A stretch of DNA of 10,209 nucleotides. It comes from Acidilobaceae archaeon UBA162. GTDB taxonomy: Archaea; Thermoproteota; Thermoprotei_A; Sulfolobales; Acidilobaceae. The position numbers were made by a program, and so were the translations under genes. Below the pieces are notes generated by a model. The model searched no databases. It was given only the letters and a program-made list of their open reading frames with translations, and was not told the origin of the DNA. The number at the start of each line of letters is the position of its first letter. Position 1 is the stretch's first letter. Below are positions 5,934 through 10,209 of this stretch, in pieces. The DNA is taken from the NCBI GenBank assembly GCA_002496425.1, contig DAJS01000008.1, positions 53,478 through 63,686 on the forward strand. Direction: 5' to 3'.

Positions 5934-7423
5934 CCCTGTACCAGCTTGGCGCTTATCATTGGGAACGGCAGGACCTCCTTGATGCTGTTGACCCCTGCCA
6001 GCAGCATCACGAGCCTGTCAATGCCTATCCCAAGGCCTCCGGTGGGCGGCATGCCGTAGCTCAGCGCCATGACAAAGTCAACATCGTACGGGTGGGCCTC
6101 CAGATCGCCCTTCTTCCTCATCTCCTGCTCCTCCTTGAATAGCCTGTCCTGCAGGACAGGGTCGTTTAGCTCAGTGTACGCGTTGGCAAGCTCCATGCCA
6201 GCTATGTAGAGCTCAAAGCGCTCCACTAGGCCCGGCTTGGACCTGTGAGGCTTGCAGAGCGGCGTGGTCTCTATGGGATAGTCGAGCACGAATGTTGGCT
6301 GAATAAGCTTAGGGGTCACAAGCTTGTCAAATAGCTTCTCTATCATCAGACCTCTTGAGTAGACCCCTCCCCTGGGCACCAAGCCCATGGAATCAAGCAT
6401 CCTCTTCATCTCCTCGTCGCTCACTGACTCCAGGGGTCTGCCCAGGGCCTCCGAGAGTAGGTCAAACATGGTTACTCTTCTGAATGGCCTGCCTAGGTCT
6501 ATCTCAGTCACAGAGCCATTTGGCATGGGGTAGCGCACCTTGGTGTCCCCGAGCACCTCCCTGGCCACAGTCCTTATCATGTCCTCCGTCAGGTCCATGA
6601 TGTCGTTGTAGTCAGCGTATGCCCAGTAAAGCTCCATCATAGTGAACTCAGGGTTGTGGGTCACGTCTATGTCCTCGTTCCTAAACACCTTACCTATCTC
6701 AAAGACTCTGTTAAACCCGCCAACTATGAACCTCTTCAGGTAGAGCTCAAGGGATATCCTTAAGTACCAGTCCTCATCAAGGGCGTTGACGTGGGATACG
6801 AAGGGCTTTGCCAGGGCGCCCCCGTAGACAGGCTGTAGCACGGGGCTCTCGACCTCGGTGAAGCCCTTGGAGTAGAGATACTGCCTTATGGCCTTTATAG
6901 TGTTGAACCTTATTTCCATTGCCCTCCTGGCATTATCGTTGTACAGGAAGTCCACGTACCTGTGAGCGTACCTGAACTCAGGGCTCAGCCTGGTCCAGTC
7001 AGGAGGCTCTATGAGTGCCTTGCTTAACAGCTGATAATCCTTAACGAGGAGCGTCAGCTCCCCCTTCATGGTGTAGAACAGGTCCCCCCTGACGCCTATT
7101 ATGTCGCCTCTGCCAACGAAGTACAGGAACTCCTTGTACCTGTCCCCTAGCTCGTTGACCCTAAGGTAGAGCTGAAGTCTTTCACCCTCGTCAAATATGT
7201 CCACGAAGGAGGCCCTGCCATGCCTCCTTATGTTAGCTACCCTGCCTACGGTAGATACGTCCTCCAGGAAGGCCCCCGTAGGCTTGTTGGGCAGCGAGGC
7301 TGCGTACTCCCTAAGCTGCTTTATGGTGTTGGTTATGATGTACTTGTGTGGATAGGGGTTAACCCCTTTTGCCCTAAGCTCCTCTAGGAGCTTTAGCCTC
7401 TCCTTATCCCACTCCACGCTCAT
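5915..7423 (-). CDS. lysS: Lysyl-tRNA synthetase, class II
   Basis: Charges tRNA-Lys with lysine in the cytoplasm. The 502-residue protein has an N-terminal OB-fold anticodon-binding domain (about 55-135, with VGRVANIRRHGRASFVDI) and a class II catalytic core. The core shows motif 1 around 173-196 (ending GFTEVESPVL), motif 2 at 239-265 with FRNE and HNPEFT, the LysRS hallmark ELYIAGMELANAYTELNDP (404-422), and motif 3 with GGLGIGIDRLVMLLAG (462-477). Length is normal for LysRS. Many archaea use the unrelated class I enzyme, so the class is informative. The ATG start has a TATA-like element about 22 bp upstream and no Shine-Dalgarno site, so the transcript is probably leaderless. The upstream chelatase-like gene ends 29 bp away; read-through is possible. 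Its C-terminus lies in a 13-bp tandem repeat. Confidence 0.97.
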   Translation of the reverse strand: MSVEWDKERLKLLEELRAKGVNPYPHKYIITNTIKQLREYAASLPNKPTGAFLEDVSTVGRVANIRRHGRASFVDIFDEGERLQLYLRVNELGDRYKEFLYFVGRGDIIGVRGDLFYTMKGELTLLVKDYQLLSKALIEPPDWTRLSPEFRYAHRYVDFLYNDNARRAMEIRFNTIKAIRQYLYSKGFTEVESPVLQPVYGGALAKPFVSHVNALDEDWYLRISLELYLKRFIVGGFNRVFEIGKVFRNEDIDVTHNPEFTMMELYWAYADYNDIMDLTEDMIRTVAREVLGDTKVRYPMPNGSVTEIDLGRPFRRVTMFDLLSEALGRPLESVSDEEMKRMLDSMGLVPRGGVYSRGLMIEKLFDKLVTPKLIQPTFVLDYPIETTPLCKPHRSKPGLVERFELYIAGMELANAYTELNDPVLQDRLFKEEQEMRKKGDLEAHPYDVDFVMALSYGMPPTGGLGIGIDRLVMLLAGVNSIKEVLPFPMISAKLVQGLNRSP

Positions 7424-7440
7424 GTAGGGGCCCGCTCGGT

Positions 7441-7450
7441 GTAAAATAGA
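7441..7450 (-). promoter_or_regulatory. lysS TATA box
   Basis: TCTATTTTAC on the minus strand is centred about 22-23 bp before the lysS ATG at 7423, in the 29-bp gap after the preceding gene. The spacing is slightly short but fits a start at or next to the ATG, and no Shine-Dalgarno site is present. It lacks the CTCA/TGAG flanks seen at hutU and hutH. Confidence 0.45.
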
Positions 7451-7452
7451 CG

Positions 7453-8013
7453 CTAGCTAAAACCCTGACGCTTCTCGACAAGCCCTCTAAGCCAGCCCTC
7501 AATTAGGTCAGCCCCCTCAGACATCAGGGGTCCTAAGGCCTTCGCGCCACATCTTGCGGCCTCGGCCCTAGCCTCTCTGGCCACCCTGCCCTCAAGGAGA
7601 GCCATGGGGGCCACACAGTCGGCGCAGCCTTCAAGGACCGTCCTGAGACCAAGGTCCTCTAGCTCTTTCGCCACTGCTTTTAGGTCCTCTAGTTGCTCAC
7701 CCTCAAGGCGTCTCGCTTTCCAATAATAAGGCCTTACGGAGTCACAGCCCAAGCTCCTGGCCTTCCTAGCAATTATGGTTGCGGTGAGCCCAGGAGGGAT
7801 GGTGCCTAGCCACGTGGCTCCAACGGCCTCGCAGGCCTTCCTGATAGAGTCAGCATGGCCTCCCCTGAGGGGCATCAGGAGTATTACGAGATCACCCTTA
7901 GATATAGGTCCTGGCACCTCGGAGACCCTCATAACCCTGACCTCGAGCCTGGACGCCAATGAGAGAAGGGCCGAGTCGTCCCCTCCAGGGTCATGATATA
8001 CTACTATGAACAT
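7453..8013 (-). CDS. CbiX-like protein, putative sirohydrochlorin chelatase
   Basis: Tentatively a class II chelatase that would insert Co or Fe into sirohydrochlorin. From ATG 8013 the protein has 186 residues. It opens with MFIVVYHDPGG, comparable with the hGHGS metal-site strand of CbiX (here H7), and has DLVILLMPLRGGH (41-53), comparable with the VVPLFL-x-GxH strand carrying the second metal His (H53). IPPGLTATIIARKARSLG (72-89) and LGPLMSEGADLIEGWL (160-175) both resemble the LGPxLGxxP-x-La segment that ends CbiX domains, so two degenerate halves are possible. A GCADC motif (129-133) adds two cysteines. An ATG at 8073 would add 20 residues but overlaps the promoter elements. Divergent from hemA, which supports a tetrapyrrole role. 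The match is weak; an unrelated function is possible. Confidence 0.5.
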   Translation of the reverse strand: MFIVVYHDPGGDDSALLSLASRLEVRVMRVSEVPGPISKGDLVILLMPLRGGHADSIRKACEAVGATWLGTIPPGLTATIIARKARSLGCDSVRPYYWKARRLEGEQLEDLKAVAKELEDLGLRTVLEGCADCVAPMALLEGRVAREARAEAARCGAKALGPLMSEGADLIEGWLRGLVEKRQGFS

Positions 8014-8057
8014 CGATGCATGGACAGACCTGTCACCTAAATCCTTTAGGGCACTAT

Positions 8058-8080
8058 TGGCATATATCAGCATATACTAG
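8058..8080 (-). promoter_or_regulatory. Promoter of the CbiX-like gene
   Basis: Minus-strand TATA-like elements AGTATATGC (8077-8069) and GATATATGCC (8066-8057) would start transcription near 8045 or 8036, ahead of an AGGTGA (8038-8033) and of the ATG at 8013, but after the ATG at 8073. The elements come from an imperfect 10-bp tandem repeat, CATATATCAG and CATATACTAG (8061-8080). The AGGTGA-to-ATG spacing of 19 nt is long, so its role in initiation is uncertain. Confidence 0.4.
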
Positions 8081-8088
8081 TAAGAAAA

Positions 8089-8108
8089 CGCTATATACTT
8101 CCTATAGG
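8089..8108 (+). promoter_or_regulatory. hemA promoter
   Basis: CTATATACTT (8091-8100) is a TATA candidate pointing to hemA, with a start expected near 8121 and a leader of about 50 nt to the ATG at 8171. GTTTTAGAT (8114-8122) is an alternative that would shorten the leader to about 27 nt. CTATA (8091-8095) and TATAG (8103-8107) form an inverted repeat, and CCTATAGG (8101-8108) is a perfect palindrome. This lies back to back with the promoter of the CbiX-like gene, so a common regulator could act on both. Confidence 0.4.
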
Positions 8109-8170
8109 CCACGTGTTTTAGATGTCTCCGCGTCGTTAGTGCCGGTAACCGCGTCTTGCCGCCTCAGGGC

Positions 8171-9361
8171 ATGGACCTCCAGAACATGGTGGCATACGTA
8201 GTCACGTTCAGGGACGCCTGCTTTGATCTCCTGCTGCCCTCCGCTGATAGTCTGGTGCACCGCCTCTACTCAGAGCTTTATCCGCTGTCGCGTGGCATCG
8301 TGGTGTTGACCACCTGCAACAGGTTTGAGATCTACCTTGACTCGCCGGCGCAGCAGAGAGTCGACGAGTTGGTCACTGCCCTCCTGATCTCACCCAAGAG
8401 GCTCGAAGGGGCCGAGGCTGCTGAGCATTTGCTCAGAGTGGCCTCGGGCATAGAGTCGGCTATAGTGGGCGAGGACGAAATACTAGGCCAGGTCAGGGAG
8501 GCGTGGGTCAAGGCAAGGAGGGAGGGGTACAGCAGCGAGCTCCTTGATGCCGTCTTTCACGCAGCCCTGACGGCTGGCTCAAGGGCAAGGTCTGAGACTG
8601 CCATATCGAGGGGCGTCCTGGGCTATCCCCAGGCCGCCGTGGAGCTGGCTGCCAGAAGGCTTGGGGGCCTCGATGGGGCCAGGGTGTTGATAGTTGGGGC
8701 AGGCATGGCTGCCAACATCATGGCATCGCACCTGTGCTCCAAGTGGAGGCCCTCAGAGCTGGTGGCCGCCAACAGAACTCCCAGTAAGGCAGCAGCCTTA
8801 GTTAAGGCCTGCAAGGGCGTCAGGACGTTAGCCGTTGGCCTGGACGGCCTGGGCTCAGTAGGTAACGTTGATGTTGTGCTAGTGGCTGTTAAGGGCGGCA
8901 CGAGGCCAGAGCTTGAGGTTCTCAGGAAGCTATCGAGGCTAGTGGTGGACATCTCGACACCCCCTGCCATCGCCGCGCCCGACTTCACTATAAGCGACGT
9001 TGAGAGACTCGTAGAGGATAACGTCAGACAGAGGATGGCTGAGGTGCCCAAGGTCGAGGTCATAGTGAGGCAGGAGCTCAGGAAGCTTGAGGCCTTCATA
9101 AGGAGGAAGGCCATAGACGAGGCGATATCGACGATCATGAGGTCCGTAGCCCCCATAATAGATGAGGAGGCTAAGGTGACGGCTAAGAACATAGCAGGTG
9201 GTGCCGATCCTTACAAGGCCGTGGAGGTGGCGCTGAACAGCACCATAAGGAAGGCGCTCTGGCCCCTGCTCTCCTACTTAAGGGAGGACCCTGAGTTGCG
9301 GGCTGAGCTGGCCTGGGAGCTGGCTAAAAGGTACGAGGGGCTTGCCAGTAAGGGTGCCTGA
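8171..9361 (+). CDS. hemA: Glutamyl-tRNA reductase
   Basis: Reduces glutamyl-tRNA with NADPH to glutamate-1-semialdehyde, the first committed step of C5 tetrapyrrole synthesis. From ATG 8171 the protein has 396 residues: catalytic domain with the nucleophile Cys49 in LTTCNRFEIY, H86 in EHLLRVASGIES and GEDEILGQV (100-108), an NADPH-binding Rossmann fold starting ARVLIVGAGMAAN, and a C-terminal helical dimerisation domain from about 275 on. ATG 8171 gives MDLQNMVAYVVTFR, which lines up with the start of other archaeal HemA proteins; TTG 8156 and ATG 8186 are alternatives. No strong Shine-Dalgarno site is seen. It is followed by hemB after 3 bp in the same frame, so the two are an operon. The substrate ties it to charged tRNA-Glu. 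Confidence 0.95.
   Translation: MDLQNMVAYVVTFRDACFDLLLPSADSLVHRLYSELYPLSRGIVVLTTCNRFEIYLDSPAQQRVDELVTALLISPKRLEGAEAAEHLLRVASGIESAIVGEDEILGQVREAWVKARREGYSSELLDAVFHAALTAGSRARSETAISRGVLGYPQAAVELAARRLGGLDGARVLIVGAGMAANIMASHLCSKWRPSELVAANRTPSKAAALVKACKGVRTLAVGLDGLGSVGNVDVVLVAVKGGTRPELEVLRKLSRLVVDISTPPAIAAPDFTISDVERLVEDNVRQRMAEVPKVEVIVRQELRKLEAFIRRKAIDEAISTIMRSVAPIIDEEAKVTAKNIAGGADPYKAVEVALNSTIRKALWPLLSYLREDPELRAELAWELAKRYEGLASKGA
9351..9356 (+). promoter_or_regulatory. hemB ribosome binding site
   Basis: AGGGTG inside the last codons of hemA lies 8 nt before the TTG at 9365 and is a near match to the GGAGGTG consensus. It supports that TTG as the hemB start, as no ATG or GTG in that frame follows the hemA stop before conserved sequence begins. 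Confidence 0.45.
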
Positions 9362-9364
9362 GGC

Positions 9365-10209
9365 TTGGCTGGCTTCCCGAGGATAAGGCCCAGGAGGCTC
9401 AGGTCATCAAGGAGACTCAGGGATCTCATATCGGAAACTGTGCTCACCCCGTCGAAACTTATAATGCCGATCTTCGTAGATGAGGGTCTCAGCCGCCCGG
9501 CCCCGACGCCGGGCCTGGAGGGCTACACCACATACCCTCCTGAGTCAGAGGAGCTAGTCTCAGAGGTCGGCTCGGCGCTGGAGCTGGGCATCGGCTCCTT
9601 CCTCATCTTTGGCGTACCCTCGGTCAAGGACGAGGTGGGCTCAAGGGCCTTCGCTGAGGATGGGCCTGTTCAGAGGGCCATCAGGAAGGTAAGGTCTGAG
9701 CTGGGCTGGGAGCCCATAATAATGACCGACCTCTGCATATGCGAGTACACAAGCCATGGCCACTGTGGTATACCAGTGACAACTAAGAGAGGCACGGTAA
9801 TCGATAACGACTCCACACTGGAGGTCTACAGGAAGATAGCGATCTCCCAGGCCCAGGCTGGGGCGGACTTCATAGCGCCCTCAGGCATGATGGACGGGCA
9901 GGTCAGGGCCATAAGGGAGGCCCTAGACGACGCCGGCTTCAGGGACGTGGGGATAATGGCGTACTCAGTCAAGTACGCCAGCGCCATGTACGGTCCCTTC
10001 AGGCAGGCAGTAGACTCTGCGCCGAGGTTCGGGGACAGGAAGAGCTACCAGATGGATCCAAGGAACGCGTCCGAGGCCATAAAAGAGGTTAGGCTAGACC
10101 TTGAGGAGGGAGCTGATATAGTGATGGTAAAGCCGGCCCTCCTCTACCTGGACGTGATAAGGACTGTCAAGGAGTACTACCCTGACGTGCCCTTGGCCGC
10201 CTATAATGT
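9365..10209 (+). CDS. hemB: Porphobilinogen synthase (ALA dehydratase), 3' end beyond the window
   Basis: Condenses two 5-aminolevulinate molecules to porphobilinogen. 281 complete codons are present and the gene runs off the window end; the whole protein is usually about 330-340 residues. Visible features are the N-terminal RIRPRRLR arm, PIFVDEG (35-41), the cysteine zinc site C124-x-C126 and C134 in DLCICEYTSHGHCG, GADFIAPSGMMDGQV (166-180), first Schiff-base Lys203 in AYSVKYASAMYGPF, DRKSYQM (224-230) and second Schiff-base Lys256 in MVKPALLYLD. The three cysteines mark the zinc-dependent type. The TTG start is chosen because it lies just before the conserved arm and after AGGGTG; the hemA TGA is the preceding in-frame stop. 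Second gene of the hemA operon; more tetrapyrrole genes probably follow. Confidence 0.95.
   Translation, partial: MAGFPRIRPRRLRSSRRLRDLISETVLTPSKLIMPIFVDEGLSRPAPTPGLEGYTTYPPESEELVSEVGSALELGIGSFLIFGVPSVKDEVGSRAFAEDGPVQRAIRKVRSELGWEPIIMTDLCICEYTSHGHCGIPVTTKRGTVIDNDSTLEVYRKIAISQAQAGADFIAPSGMMDGQVRAIREALDDAGFRDVGIMAYSVKYASAMYGPFRQAVDSAPRFGDRKSYQMDPRNASEAIKEVRLDLEEGADIVMVKPALLYLDVIRTVKEYYPDVPLAAYN

Noticed and set aside
8014..8073. N-terminal extension of the CbiX-like protein from ATG 8073
   Set aside because: The 20 residues precede the first beta strand and would be encoded in the promoter zone; kept only as an alternative.
8016..8201. 61-codon plus-strand open frame across the hemA promoter
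   Set aside because: It covers the divergent promoter region and the hemA start, with no family features; the TATA elements explain the base composition.
8623..9192. 189-codon minus-strand open frame opposite hemA
   Set aside because: Ser/Thr/Leu/Met-rich mirror of hemA codons, no ribosome binding site or promoter seen.
1..10209. tRNA genes, CRISPR repeats, insertion sequences, integrase or att sites
   Set aside because: None found by reading both strands; spacers are short and repeats limited to the few short ones listed.

Overview
The window is gene-dense, high-GC DNA from an archaeon, most likely a thermoacidophilic or hyperthermophilic Thermoproteota (Crenarchaeota). An Acidilobus- or Desulfurococcales-like genome would fit, but this is inferred from style and not proven. 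The signs are Arg codons dominated by AGG and Ile by ATA, frequent TTG and GTG starts (hutU, hutG, hutH, hemB), promoters built on TATA boxes, several leaderless or nearly leaderless genes, a GAGGTGA Shine-Dalgarno site, and proteins of archaeal type.

Region 1 (22-5857) holds a complete four-step histidine-to-glutamate (hut) pathway. HutH (histidine ammonia-lyase) makes urocanate, HutU (urocanase) makes imidazolonepropionate, HutI opens the ring to formiminoglutamate, and the arginase-fold HutG probably releases glutamate plus formamide. The genes are not one operon: hutU is alone on the minus strand, hutG is on the plus strand, and hutH-hutI form a translationally coupled minus-strand pair (TGATG junction). 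The hutG and hutI coding regions converge and overlap by 20 bp. Between hutU and hutG sits a previously unremarkable-looking 43-codon gene (2101-2232) with the best ribosome binding site of the window, its own TATA candidates and a T6 tract after its stop. I do not recognise its product. The hutU and hutH promoters share a 26-bp element with CTCA and TGAG ends that encloses the TATA box, a candidate operator for pathway-specific control.

Region 2 (5915-7423) is a full-length class II lysyl-tRNA synthetase gene, minus strand, with its own promoter.

Region 3 (7453-10209) is tetrapyrrole synthesis. A CbiX-like putative sirohydrochlorin chelatase (minus) is divergent from hemA (glutamyl-tRNA reductase, plus), which is followed 3 bp later, in the same frame, by hemB (porphobilinogen synthase, cut by the window end). 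Glutamate links regions 1 and 3 biochemically, since HutG makes glutamate and HemA uses glutamyl-tRNA, but a functional connection is only conjecture.

No tRNA, rRNA, CRISPR array, insertion sequence or integrase was seen. The only gene-poor stretch over 300 bp is 1900-2290, and it holds the small gene and three promoters.
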